Shown in pieces: positions 1-9,291 of a stretch of DNA of 64,000 nt. This stretch comes from Candidatus Nitromaritima sp. SCGC AAA288-L16 (GTDB lineage Bacteria > Nitrospinota > Nitrospinia > Nitrospinales > VA-1), in NCBI GenBank assembly GCA_000372225.1, contig AQTY01000001.1:159288-223287 (forward strand), read 5' to 3'. Within the stretch, counting starts at the first letter, position 1. The number at the start of each line of letters is the position of its first letter. The translations under genes were made by a program, and so were the position numbers. The notes below the pieces were generated by a model that made no database searches, was not told the origin of the DNA, and worked only from the letters and a program-made list of their open reading frames with translations.

Positions 1-1950
1 GGTAATTTCCTCAATATCATTGGAACGTGCATATAACATTACCCTGTTTCTGGTGTTATCGCGCATGAAACCTTTAGGAACGAGCTCTAACCTATTGTTT
101 GCCTTTTCAGTCCATATAAAATTTGTAACCTTAAGCTCATCATCCTCCATATAATTCTCTAGAGCTTTATTTTCCTCTGTTTTCTTAACAATTCTCTCAT
201 TTAAAATCTGATCTAAAAATGTGACCGAAACAGTTTCAATGCTTTGAACTCGTGCGTTTTTCTCAACCCTCGCCTGGGCTCTTCTGCGTACATGGCCATC
301 TGGATACTCTTCAAGTTTCTGAAGTGCATCCTCGGTCCATTGAACTTTTTTATCATCAAAGGTGGTCATTTGCTTAACCCCGGTCATCTCTTTTTCATTG
401 GGCTTAAATCCCTCTTTATTAACGGGGACCAAACTATCACCTACTGCCCCGCAAACAAAACACTTAATCACATCGCTACCCATGAAAGTATTACAATGTT
501 TGCATTGGAAGGTAATACCTGTAACCTGAGCACCATTAGAGTTTCTACCATCAGCAGTAACTGCTACATGCTCAGCACTCACTTCTACATTACCCGCATC
601 CTCCTCCTTAGAAGACGCATTCTTATCAGCATCTTCACCTGCGTGTGCATCAAGCATTTGCTGTTTATAGTCCTTTAGAACATTATCAGATTCAGGGTCT
701 ACGCCATCTTCTCTTATTTTTTCACCAATTTGCCGCATCGCCTGCATCGCACCAGCAGGAAGAATATTTTCCACCGCCTCAGTTATAACACCGGAAGTGA
801 TCATACTGTGACCCCTCTCTATGGCATATCGAAGTATAGCTGAGGTGGCCATGGGCCGAACAAATCCTGGGATTTTCTGTAAGCGTTCTCTTCCTTCAGC
901 TGTCCACTCAATACTTTCTTCAGCCTGCATATCAATATCAGGTTTAAATGTACGGCTGGAAAGTAAAACGTTACACGGAACCATGCGCATAAGATTCTCT
1001 GCATTCCCCCCGATATCCATTTCTGGACCACTATGAATACCAATACGACCCAGAATAAGAAGAAAAGGATTTTCTTCACGAGCATATTGAAGAACTTTTT
1101 CAAAAACCTTACCATCGAGCAACCGAATGGTGCATTCCATTCCCTCATCCTCAACAATTTTTTTAGAAATCTCGAGATGAGCTTGATAAATTTTTGCTAA
1201 GCCTTTATCGATTATATCTTCGTGGAGTTTTTCTTGCTGTTCAAACTTAAATACCTTACCAGCCTCCTTTGAAAGAACCCCTGTCAGGCTGTTAAACATC
1301 GCGTAGTGAAAATAAGGGTCAAATGTAGAAATAATTTCCAAAGGTTTATTCAATGCCTTAGATAGTTCCATAGCTGTTTTTAAGCCACCAAAAGACTGCT
1401 GGCTACCATCAACAGCCACAACAATTTTATCACTCGACGACCGCTCACCATGGATTTCAGGAATATATTTAACCAGTAATGTATCGGTCTGAATACGCCT
1501 AACTACTCTTTCTGCAACGGTACCTATCAGGCTATCTTTGATAGCACCCAATCCTAGCGCGCCCATGATTACTAAATCATAATTAGATTCTTTTATATCA
1601 CGAACCAATTCTGTGTAATTTCTTCCCTCAAGGGACTTGCCTTCAAAGGGAATATTTAATTTTGTGGTTCTATCTTTTGGAACATCCAGGTATGAATCAG
1701 TAATCACTTCCATCCCTTTGGTGATCAATTGATCGTGGATATTTCGCTGTTTTTCAAGCTCATCTTCCTCCTGATATTCCTCAGGTAGACCACTTTCCAT
1801 TTGACGGAAACGAACATCGTGCATTTTAGCGGCATAGACGTGACTGGCCACGATGGTCGACCCAAACTTCTGAGCTAGTTCCAATCCTATATCAATACAA
1901 GTATTGGAGTAGTCAGAATTATCGACAGGTAAATAAATAGAATCAAACAT
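1..1950 (-). CDS. Tandem universal stress protein fused to three PCP_red-like modules and a zinc ribbon (3' end outside window)
   Basis: The reading frame runs from an ATG at 1950 to the left edge, 650 codons, and continues outside. Two UspA domains come first. Each ends in the nucleotide-binding pattern G-2x-G-9x-G: one near residues 128-145 (GALGLGAIKDSLIGT) and one near 298-315 (GRIGIHSGPEMDIGGN). A PCP_red-like segment follows (W349, IEWTAEGRERLQKIPGFVR), of the kind found at the C-terminus of ChlB/BchB light-independent protochlorophyllide reductase. Then comes a four-cysteine ribbon (C483, C486, C497, C500) and two more PCP_red-like segments (W538 and W613). Usp domains bind ATP and act in stress adaptation; the role of the PCP_red modules outside photosynthesis is not known to me. 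No signal peptide is visible, so it is probably cytoplasmic. Sure of the frame and the Usp domains, fairly sure of PCP_red. Confidence 0.85.
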   Translation of the reverse strand, partial: MFDSIYLPVDNSDYSNTCIDIGLELAQKFGSTIVASHVYAAKMHDVRFRQMESGLPEEYQEEDELEKQRNIHDQLITKGMEVITDSYLDVPKDRTTKLNIPFEGKSLEGRNYTELVRDIKESNYDLVIMGALGLGAIKDSLIGTVAERVVRRIQTDTLLVKYIPEIHGERSSSDKIVVAVDGSQQSFGGLKTAMELSKALNKPLEIISTFDPYFHYAMFNSLTGVLSKEAGKVFKFEQQEKLHEDIIDKGLAKIYQAHLEISKKIVEDEGMECTIRLLDGKVFEKVLQYAREENPFLLILGRIGIHSGPEMDIGGNAENLMRMVPCNVLLSSRTFKPDIDMQAEESIEWTAEGRERLQKIPGFVRPMATSAILRYAIERGHSMITSGVITEAVENILPAGAMQAMRQIGEKIREDGVDPESDNVLKDYKQQMLDAHAGEDADKNASSKEEDAGNVEVSAEHVAVTADGRNSNGAQVTGITFQCKHCNTFMGSDVIKCFVCGAVGDSLVPVNKEGFKPNEKEMTGVKQMTTFDDKKVQWTEDALQKLEEYPDGHVRRRAQARVEKNARVQSIETVSVTFLDQILNERIVKKTEENKALENYMEDDELKVTNFIWTEKANNRLELVPKGFMRDNTRNRVMLYARSNDIEEIT

Positions 1951-2575
1951 GAATTAGACCTCGTTCAAAAACTGCCGGAAGGCAAGAAATAATATTTTGG
2001 TTTATATGCTTATTACTTTAGTAATATATTTTCAAAAGGAGCACTGACTAGCGTAGAAAACTATGCTCACTAAAGGAAAAGGACTAGATAACTACCTATG
2101 AATCAAAGAAAATTTTAACAAATTCTCTAGCACTGTCAATATAAAAGCAAAAAGTAATGAGGTGATCGATATAGAGATGCTTTACATAAATTTTGCTAAT
2201 TAATATTAAGAGAAAATTGACCATCTGATAAATTCCAAATGAACTAGCAGCTTATCCGAGAAATCGTTGTAAATATAATAACCAGAGAAAAGACTATAGA
2301 AAAAAGATTAATAAAATATACTTAAAGCTATGTTTTTAATTAATATTTAATTAATTTAATTAGAGACGAAGAAATTTTTGCCTCAAATCACCTTATTAGC
2401 TAGAATGTGAGCAGATATAGGACATGGCGAGAATCCAAAAGGAACTCAACCTTATAACCATGCACATAAAAGTTGTGATGCAGTGAACACCTGCATTATT
2501 CTAAGCATCAGCTATGCTTACTAGACAGGACACATTTTCCCACACACAATAACAATCCAGTAGGAGAGCATTCGA
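1951..2575. other. AT-rich intergenic region between divergent genes
   Basis: About 625 bases with no convincing gene. It separates the divergently transcribed stress protein and aldolase and should carry both promoters. Around 2330-2365 it is almost pure A/T. An inverted repeat lies at 2502-2520. The only small frames seen are below 21 codons and lack a ribosome binding site. Confidence 0.7.
2502..2520. promoter_or_regulatory. Inverted repeat upstream of the aldolase gene
   Basis: TAAGCAT-CAGCT-ATGCTTA is a perfect 7-base inverted repeat ending 55 bases before the aldolase start codon. It could be an operator or a small hairpin in the leader. No T-run follows, so it is not a terminator. Function is inferred from position only. 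Confidence 0.3.
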
Positions 2576-3973
2576 ATGCTTTTTATCAATGATGATGAAG
2601 TATTTAAGCACCTAAAAGGCATAGTTAGCCTGAATAATGGGGGCGTTGTAATTGAGGACATTGACCGGCTAAAATCACAAGGGATTGACACTCTGGTTGA
2701 AAACTCAGTTCTTAATGCTTCTAGCCAAATCAGGGGACTTTCTCGCTTTATCATTAAATCATCTGCATTAGAAATGGGTATAGTTTCATCATCGATTCAG
2801 GGCCTTTACCACGCACGTGGGCAAGATGAGTGTGGGGGCTTTACAGTTCCGGCGATAAATATTAGAGGGATGTCATATGATTTTAGTAGATCAATATTTC
2901 GCACTGCTCAGAAACTAAATACAGGATCTTTCATTTTTGAAATAGCCAAGTCTGAAATCGGCTATACCTTTCAACAACCACACGAAATAGTGGGAGTAAT
3001 TCTAGGAGCAGCTATTCGTGAAAATTATACCGGGCCGGTCTTTATTCAAGGAGATCATTTTCAAGTTAATGCAAAAAAATTTCATGACAATGAAGAGAAA
3101 GAAATATCAGGCTTAAAAAAACTCATACAAAAAGGGATTGAAGCAGGTTTTTATAATATTGATATTGACACATCAACATTAGTAGATCTTAGTAAAAATA
3201 CAGTTATTGAGCAACAACGGACCAACTTTGAGGTAGGCGTTGAACTAACAAAATATATTAGAGCATTGGAACCAGAGGGAATCACAATATCAGTCGGCGG
3301 CGAAATAGGCGAAGTTGGCAAAGAAAATAGCAACGAAAATGAGTTAAGAGCCTATTTAGATAACTTTAATGAGTTGTTAGATAGAGAGGATAAAGGAGCC
3401 CGTAGCATAAGCAAGATATCAATACAAACTGGAACTTCACATGGAGGAGTACCTGGACCTGATGGAAAGGTTGTTGAGGTAAACCTTGACTTTGAATGTC
3501 TTGAAAACTTATCACGCATAGCACGCCAAGACTATGGGCTCGCAGGCGCCGTCCAGCACGGGGCCTCTACCCTACCTAGTGATCTATTCAACAAATTCCC
3601 AGAACTCGAAACTGCTGAAATTCACTTAGCAACAGATTTTCAAAATATGATTTATGATAACGAACTTTTTCCTGAAGATTTTAAAAAAGAAATTTACGCA
3701 CATTTAAGAAAAAACTTCGCATCCGAAAAAAAGGAAACCGACACAGACGAGCAGTTTATCTACAAAACCAGAAAAAAAGGATTTGGTGAATTTAAATCCA
3801 AGTTCTGGGATCTTTCTAACGAAATCAGAACAGAAATAGGCAGTCAGCTTCAGAAAAAAGTCGAACACCTATTTACCCAACTAAAAGTCGAAGACACCCT
3901 CGAAGTAACAAAAAGAACGACTCCTTTAGTAAAGGTTCCCCCTATTCTAGCTCAAGAAATTGCTTCTGCATAA
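2576..3973 (+). CDS. Class II fructose-bisphosphate aldolase family protein
   Basis: 465 residues with the metal-site pattern of class II (zinc) aldolases: H161 in GDHFQ, E243 in GGEIGEVG, H289 in SHGGVPG, H328 in QHGASTLP, and the DTDxQ-like ATDFQ near 352-356. Family members cleave or form ketose bisphosphates using a Zn-bound enediolate. The protein is longer than E. coli FbaA (about 359), with roughly 75 extra N-terminal residues and a lysine-rich C-terminal tail of about 90. It may therefore be a paralogue with another sugar-phosphate substrate rather than the glycolytic enzyme. The ATG is preceded by AGGAG at 2562-2566. It stands alone, divergent from the stress protein and convergent with the protease gene. 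Confidence 0.72.
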   Translation: MLFINDDEVFKHLKGIVSLNNGGVVIEDIDRLKSQGIDTLVENSVLNASSQIRGLSRFIIKSSALEMGIVSSSIQGLYHARGQDECGGFTVPAINIRGMSYDFSRSIFRTAQKLNTGSFIFEIAKSEIGYTFQQPHEIVGVILGAAIRENYTGPVFIQGDHFQVNAKKFHDNEEKEISGLKKLIQKGIEAGFYNIDIDTSTLVDLSKNTVIEQQRTNFEVGVELTKYIRALEPEGITISVGGEIGEVGKENSNENELRAYLDNFNELLDREDKGARSISKISIQTGTSHGGVPGPDGKVVEVNLDFECLENLSRIARQDYGLAGAVQHGASTLPSDLFNKFPELETAEIHLATDFQNMIYDNELFPEDFKKEIYAHLRKNFASEKKETDTDEQFIYKTRKKGFGEFKSKFWDLSNEIRTEIGSQLQKKVEHLFTQLKVEDTLEVTKRTTPLVKVPPILAQEIASA

Positions 3974-4037
3974 GCGGGTAACTAGCACTTGGCCAACATA
4001 CACCAAAGTGGCGAGAATCAAGAAAAATTAATTTTTT

Positions 4038-6845
4038 CTATCCCTTTACTCTATTTTTAAACCCTGCAACCGAAGTGATGGCAGAAGCTGGGACTCGCTC
4101 CTTACTCCCCTTTGCACGCATTAAAACTTCTAAACGCGGTGTCTGAGGATCTAAAAATAATTCACGCGCTTTCTCTATAACATCATTTTTACTCAGGTCT
4201 TTAATTGCCTGAATTAACTTCTTTTTGAACAGAAAGTCCCCCTCTTCATCTGTAGCTAAGCTATATAAATCTCCAACAACCGCACCTATGCTGTCCCCTT
4301 CTTTTTCTAGTGCAATAATTTTAGCTTGCCGGTGTTTTTCAAATCCCTCATCGGATAAATTAGCAAATATTTTTTCCGTTGTTTTAAGCCAAACCTTGAC
4401 TCTTTTACTCATTTCGAATGGACCATGAGTTGATGATTGAATCAAAAATCTAAAAAACATACGCTTTTCGGTTCTCTGCTGAAAACTCCAAACAATATAT
4501 CCTAACTGTTGGTTCGTCCTCATTTCGGTATAAAAATCATTTTCTACAATTGAAGCCAAGATGAAAGCCTTAGCCATTAGAGCGAGGTCCTTTTCTCCGA
4601 CTTGAATAGTATATGAGAGAGAATTGTTATTATCCTCAACCTCTCTTGAAAACTGAATACGCTCACCAGGGTTTAAAACTTCAACAACCTGCTCATACCT
4701 TTCATTCATAGGGAGAGATTGGCCGTTTAACGAATTTAGAAGAATCGATACACTTTCTTTGGCCTGCTCATCGGTCCAATTCCCATGGATTACTCCGGTA
4801 ACATATACTTTCTCGTATAGCTTTATAGCAAAAGTCTTTACGTCGTCCAGAGTTAGTGGACTCAATGCTTCTAATTTTTCTTCATCCGTATACTGATTAT
4901 CTAACATCATTAACCAGTTATAATAACCACCACGCTGGTATGCTTGGTTAAACTGCTTATTTTTTAATCCTCGAACCATGGCCTCTTTGACATTATTAAA
5001 TTTCTGCTCATCAATATTTATATTTGTAAGGTTTTTTGTGACAAGCTTTATTAAATCACCAATTCGCTCAGAATAACCACCAAGAGTTAGTACAACTCCT
5101 TTTTTATTAGTTGACAGCGAATAAGACAAACCAGCCTCTTGAATTGGATAAACTAATTCGTTTAAACCTTCTCTCACAGCTAATTGATAAAGTTTAGCCA
5201 ATTCTAAATTTTTAGGATTTCCATATACCTTTGGTGTTTCTATTCGAAACATCAATGCAACCTTAGGCTGCTTAAACTTGTCGTCATACATAAACCATAC
5301 TTTTGCCATATCGTCTTGCCGTACAAGATGAGGTTGGTCATCCACTAATTTCAGGTTATGAGGGATAAAACTATTTTTTGCTTGATAAAAAATTCCAGAT
5401 ATTTTTGAATTATTTTTCAACTTATCAAAAGTTTCTCCGCCGACTAACTCGATTGAATATTCTGCATCATAGTAGGGTGCTGTCTTGTCAGTTAATGCAT
5501 TTTTATGGCTCAACACAACAAGAGCATTTTCTAGTGTCAACGTATCAAGCAATGCCTTATAGGCATCGGGGTCATATTTAGTTATGAGGAAAGGACGAGT
5601 TTCAACATTCTCCAAGCTGTAATCATGCAAAAGTGCCGCTTTGCCAGCAACAAACCCCATTCCTTCATTTGGGTTTTTCCAATCAAAATTTATTTGAGCC
5701 ATGGTCTGATTTTCTTTAAATGTATATTCTTCAACACCATGTTCTCGTATCATTCGAATATAATTGAATATTAAATGTAGTATCCGCTCATAGTTTTGCA
5801 ATCCTTTTGGGGTTAGTGAAACGCTGATTCCAAACGAATTGATATCAGGATGACTACTGCCCCCTCCCGCACTAAGGCTAAGAACCAATCCTTCTTCCTT
5901 TAATTTAGAAAGTAACGAACCTTTACCTTCATGACCAATCAAAGAACCAATAATACCAGCAGGTTTGCTGTCTTGGTAATCCTTCAAACGAATAGTAGGA
6001 AAATCGATTTCAAGTGAACGAATATCCTTGATGGTTTTAACCCCCAACAATCTAAATTGATTTTTAAGAGGCTTCCTAAAGACTTTTGGCATGGATGGGA
6101 TATTCACTTTTCGAGTGGGGATATCTGAAAAATATTTTTTTGCAATACCAATCAAGTTCTGCATTGGGATATTTGAAATAAGAGCAAGCTTCATATTTGA
6201 AGCCGAATAATATTTTTTATAAAAATCCAGTAACGCAGGTCTATTGTCACCGGAAAGCGTATCTTTATTACCTGTTCCAAACTTGGTTAACGGGTGACCA
6301 GGTTCTGATATCTGCTGACTAACAAAATTCCCTCTCCACCCATCATTCAGTTTGTTTTTCTGGTGCTCATTATTGACAGCTTTTACTTCCCTTTCTGAAT
6401 AAGTTTTATCGAATAGAGGTGCTTTAAAAAAGTCACTAAACCTATCCAGAGCTATATTAAAACCCTCATGAGAAACCTGGAAAAAATAATTAGTTATGGC
6501 ACCAGCGGTATAGGCATTACTTCCTCCTGAATGCTCGTCTAAAAATTTTTTAAAAGAACCTACTTCTGGATATTTTTTTGTTCCCAAAAATAGCATATGC
6601 TCTAGGTAGTGCGCCAAACCTTCTTTTTCAACAGGATCATTCAAATGACCCACGCCAACAGCCAAACCAGCAGCACTGCGATGAACATCAGGGTCTGAAA
6701 TCAAAAGAATATCTAATCCATTTCCAAGCGAAAAAGTTTTTGACTCTCGTTTATCTCCCTTTACAGCTTCAGCTGTAACATCTAAAAGAAAAATAAAAAC
6801 TAATAAAGTACAAAACACATTCAACTTCATTGCAATACGATCCAC
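4038..6845 (-). CDS. Secreted M16 metalloprotease (pitrilysin/insulinase type)
   Basis: A large zinc peptidase of the inverzincin family. The HxxEH motif (HYLEHMLFLGT) lies near residue 75 and the distal glutamate in EVKAVNNEH about 75 residues later. Total length, about 935, fits single-chain pitrilysin (E. coli Ptr, 962), with one active and three structural M16 domains. A hydrophobic N-terminus (KLNVFCTLLVFIFLLDVTAEA) is a signal peptide, so it should degrade peptides in the periplasm. The longest frame begins at TTG 6866, but a GTG at 6845 has GGAGG six bases upstream; an ATG at 6830 is the other option and also leaves an intact signal peptide. Monocistronic; AT-rich sequence separates it from the next gene. 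Confidence 0.9.
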   Translation of the reverse strand: MDRIAMKLNVFCTLLVFIFLLDVTAEAVKGDKRESKTFSLGNGLDILLISDPDVHRSAAGLAVGVGHLNDPVEKEGLAHYLEHMLFLGTKKYPEVGSFKKFLDEHSGGSNAYTAGAITNYFFQVSHEGFNIALDRFSDFFKAPLFDKTYSEREVKAVNNEHQKNKLNDGWRGNFVSQQISEPGHPLTKFGTGNKDTLSGDNRPALLDFYKKYYSASNMKLALISNIPMQNLIGIAKKYFSDIPTRKVNIPSMPKVFRKPLKNQFRLLGVKTIKDIRSLEIDFPTIRLKDYQDSKPAGIIGSLIGHEGKGSLLSKLKEEGLVLSLSAGGGSSHPDINSFGISVSLTPKGLQNYERILHLIFNYIRMIREHGVEEYTFKENQTMAQINFDWKNPNEGMGFVAGKAALLHDYSLENVETRPFLITKYDPDAYKALLDTLTLENALVVLSHKNALTDKTAPYYDAEYSIELVGGETFDKLKNNSKISGIFYQAKNSFIPHNLKLVDDQPHLVRQDDMAKVWFMYDDKFKQPKVALMFRIETPKVYGNPKNLELAKLYQLAVREGLNELVYPIQEAGLSYSLSTNKKGVVLTLGGYSERIGDLIKLVTKNLTNINIDEQKFNNVKEAMVRGLKNKQFNQAYQRGGYYNWLMMLDNQYTDEEKLEALSPLTLDDVKTFAIKLYEKVYVTGVIHGNWTDEQAKESVSILLNSLNGQSLPMNERYEQVVEVLNPGERIQFSREVEDNNNSLSYTIQVGEKDLALMAKAFILASIVENDFYTEMRTNQQLGYIVWSFQQRTEKRMFFRFLIQSSTHGPFEMSKRVKVWLKTTEKIFANLSDEGFEKHRQAKIIALEKEGDSIGAVVGDLYSLATDEEGDFLFKKKLIQAIKDLSKNDVIEKARELFLDPQTPRLEVLMRAKGSKERVPASAITSVAGFKNRVKG

Positions 6846-7008
6846 AGCAAACCTCCAGTTATGCAAACTCGGGAAAATAATATTTAGATTTAATAATAGA
6901 AAGCTAATAAAATCATTATAAAATGAGTTATTTATTTATTTAGTTAATTTTTTTTAATCTGGCCATTATGTATGAACGCTTTCTTAAAAAAATCTTAATC
7001 CATTAACC

Positions 7009-7920
7009 TCACACACCATTCTCATCTATGGAAATTAAAATAACCCCAAGAATGGCCAGCAAGCCGGCTAGAATTCGTTGCCTTCCATATGGTTCCTTTA
7101 GTTTCCAACATCCCCAGTAAACAACCATCAAGACACTTATTTGACGAAGGGAAACAACAGCGGTCAATTTTTCAAATTGCAAAACCACACAAATAAGACC
7201 ATAAGAAAAAGTAGTTGCTACACCAGCCAGGAAACATTTTCTCCAATCAAGAGACCAGTTTTTTATAATTTCTTCTAGGGGAAATTTGTTAAAAATATAG
7301 ATGTTGCATATAACGAATCCAATTATCGCTTCAAGAAAAAAAAATGTTACCCCATTAATAAACGGCTGATCTGGAAAGTTAAACATATACTTATCCATAG
7401 CCTTTTTATCTACCAAGCTATAAATCACTACTAAAGCAAGGGTAATAAATGTCCATCGCATATCATTGTGTCCGATAGCTATATACATACTTTTTAGCCC
7501 TTGGATTAATTTTTTATCAAAATGAAGAATATATATCGCCGAAATAATAACCAATACCGCTAGAATAATGAGTAAACTTATTTTTTCACCTAAAAAAAGC
7601 CATGCAAAAAGAGGAACGAATACCGGAGCAGAACGGGCGATAGGATAAACATAGGATATATCTTCAGTACTATAGGCTCTAGATAAACTCAGAATATAAA
7701 AACCATGTAAGATACCCGAAATCAGAGCCCATACAAATAATTCATACCCAATATTTATTGGAAAACCATTAAATAAAAAATAAGTTGCCGCTAAAACAAT
7801 TATCCAAATCCCTTTTAATGCTGAAAAGCACTGTGAGTTATTACTGGTTTGAGTAAGAATATTCCAAAAAGAATGGAACAAACTAGAAATAAGAATAAGA
7901 AAAATACTGTTAGTTGCCAA
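7009..7920 (-). CDS. EamA/DMT-family membrane transporter
   Basis: 303 residues, almost entirely hydrophobic, with about ten predicted membrane helices in two homologous halves, as in the drug/metabolite transporter (EamA, RhaT-like) superfamily. The segment YVYPIARSAPVFVPLFAW near the end of the first half is typical of EamA repeats. Members export amino acids, metabolites or drugs; the substrate cannot be read from sequence. The frame has no ATG near its beginning: an in-frame TAG lies two codons before the TTG at 7920, and no other start lies before helix 1, so TTG is probably used. Confidence 0.82.
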   Translation of the reverse strand: MATNSIFLILISSLFHSFWNILTQTSNNSQCFSALKGIWIIVLAATYFLFNGFPINIGYELFVWALISGILHGFYILSLSRAYSTEDISYVYPIARSAPVFVPLFAWLFLGEKISLLIILAVLVIISAIYILHFDKKLIQGLKSMYIAIGHNDMRWTFITLALVVIYSLVDKKAMDKYMFNFPDQPFINGVTFFFLEAIIGFVICNIYIFNKFPLEEIIKNWSLDWRKCFLAGVATTFSYGLICVVLQFEKLTAVVSLRQISVLMVVYWGCWKLKEPYGRQRILAGLLAILGVILISIDENGV

Positions 7921-8017
7921 TATCTAGTGTTCCCAATTAGGGTTAACTAAGATAACAATCAGTTTGTAAAAGGATCCAGTTAAATAATAATAATCACCAA
8001 TCAAGAATGCTTCGACA

Positions 8018-8380
8018 ATGATAAATAAAATCGGTTTTATTTCATATACTGTTTCTAACTTACAGCAATCTATTAAGTTTTACCAAAACCTACTCGGATT
8101 AGAACTATTATTGAAAGATGATCGTTGGGCGGAATTTAACATTTCGGGACAAAGATTCGCAATTCATAAAAAAACCAATAGAGCAATCATGCATGATCAA
8201 TCCCCTGCTATTGTTTATTTTGAAGCTAATCCAATAGAGACTATTGTCAAAGATTTACAGGTTAAGGGTGTGAAATTTCGCGGAGAAATTGAGGTTTATT
8301 CTTACGGAAAGCTAATTCTATTTTCGGATCTAGACAACAATTCTCTGGGTTTATATGAACCTCCAAAAAAAAAGCCCTGA
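8018..8380 (+). CDS. VOC (glyoxalase/bleomycin resistance/dioxygenase) superfamily protein
   Basis: 120 residues forming one vicinal-oxygen-chelate domain of two beta-alpha-beta-beta-beta modules. The start KIGFISYTVSNLQQSIKFYQ and the end LILFSDLDNNSLGLYEPP match the first strand-helix and the last strand (with its usual metal-ligand Glu) of the fold. Such proteins include glyoxalase I, dioxygenases and antibiotic-binding proteins; which one this is cannot be told. ATG at 8018. The neighbouring moaC lies 99 bases downstream in the same direction, but a shared role is not evident. Confidence 0.75.
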   Translation: MINKIGFISYTVSNLQQSIKFYQNLLGLELLLKDDRWAEFNISGQRFAIHKKTNRAIMHDQSPAIVYFEANPIETIVKDLQVKGVKFRGEIEVYSYGKLILFSDLDNNSLGLYEPPKKKP

Positions 8381-8479
8381 AAATGACCCCAAAATGGTTT
8401 TCAAGACAGTTTTTAACAAATCATTCGAGTCAAATTAAATGATGTTGTCTGCTATATATAGATATTGTAGTATTACTTA

Positions 8480-8989
8480 ATGACTAACCCTCTAACCCAT
8501 TTTAACGAAGAAGGACGCGCTCGCATGGTTGACGTTGGTGAGAAAAACTCCACCCAACGTATAGCTGTCGCCACTGGTCAGGTTTATCTACAACCAAGCA
8601 CAATGCGTCTGATTAAAGATGGCGATATTAAAAAAGGGGACGTTTTAGCGGTAGCTCAAGTTGCCGGGATTATGGGTGCAAAAAAAACATCTGATATTAT
8701 TCCAATGTGCCACCCTCTCCTCCTGACAAATGTAGACATTGCGTTCGATGATAATTTAGAACCAGATCCAACAACTGGATTATGCTGCATTGAAATTAAA
8801 GCTACGGTTAAAGTAACTGGACAAACGGGCGTTGAAATGGAAGCCCTAACAGCAGTTTCAATAGCTGCCTTAACAATCTACGATATGTGTAAAGCTGTTG
8901 ACAGAGAAATGTTTTTTAAAAACATTGGACTAATTCAAAAATCAGGAGGAAAGTCCGGTACTTTTAGTAAAAAACGTGTGGGAGTATAA
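8480..8989 (+). CDS. moaC: Cyclic pyranopterin monophosphate synthase MoaC
   Basis: 169 residues, full length for MoaC. With MoaA it turns GTP into cyclic pyranopterin monophosphate, the first step of molybdenum cofactor synthesis. Family blocks are clear: RMVDVGEK at the N-terminus, [19 protein letters not shown] with the conserved Lys and the CHP motif, and [20 protein letters not shown] followed by MCKAVD near the C-terminus. It is the first of three moa genes (moaC, moaD, moaE) in one direction with short gaps, so co-transcription is likely. MoaA is not in this window. Confidence 0.95.
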   Translation: MTNPLTHFNEEGRARMVDVGEKNSTQRIAVATGQVYLQPSTMRLIKDGDIKKGDVLAVAQVAGIMGAKKTSDIIPMCHPLLLTNVDIAFDDNLEPDPTTGLCCIEIKATVKVTGQTGVEMEALTAVSIAALTIYDMCKAVDREMFFKNIGLIQKSGGKSGTFSKKRVGV

Positions 8990-9027
8990 TGACCTTATAA
9001 TCAAATTAATCCCGTAAACAAATACCT

Positions 9028-9279
9028 ATGATTACAGTAAAATATTTTGCAAGCCTTCGATCGATAGCAGGTAAAGAAGAAGATCAATTTAATATGGGAA
9101 GCGAGACAACTCTTATAAATTTAACCCATGAAATATCAAAAACTGCACCTATAATTGGTGAAATGATTTTAGGTAAGAAAGTTATGGTTTCAGTTAATTT
9201 AGACGTAGCGTCACTCGAATCTATAATTAGAGATGGCGATGAAATCGCGCTACTTCCTCCATTTTCAGGTGGCATTTGA
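9028..9279 (+). CDS. moaD: Molybdopterin synthase sulfur carrier subunit MoaD, with one residue after Gly-Gly
   Basis: 83 residues, the size and position of MoaD, the ubiquitin-like small subunit of molybdopterin synthase. Its C-terminal Gly-Gly is adenylated by MoeB and converted to a thiocarboxylate that supplies the dithiolene sulfurs. The end reads LLPPFSGGI: the usual PP-x-SGG tail is followed by isoleucine before TGA. Canonical MoaD ends exactly at Gly-Gly, so this one would need trimming or would use a tolerant partner. It lies 12 bases before moaE and 38 after moaC. Confidence 0.9.
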   Translation: MITVKYFASLRSIAGKEEDQFNMGSETTLINLTHEISKTAPIIGEMILGKKVMVSVNLDVASLESIIRDGDEIALLPPFSGGI

Positions 9280-9291
9280 AAGGAAAATAAA

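Noticed and set aside
244..678. A 144-codon plus-strand frame
   Set aside because: It lies wholly inside the well-supported stress-protein gene on the other strand and has no family features.
4021..4039. AGAAAAAT/ATTTTTTCT palindrome between the aldolase and protease genes
   Set aside because: The stem is A/T only, too weak to call a terminator with confidence, though it sits where two genes converge.
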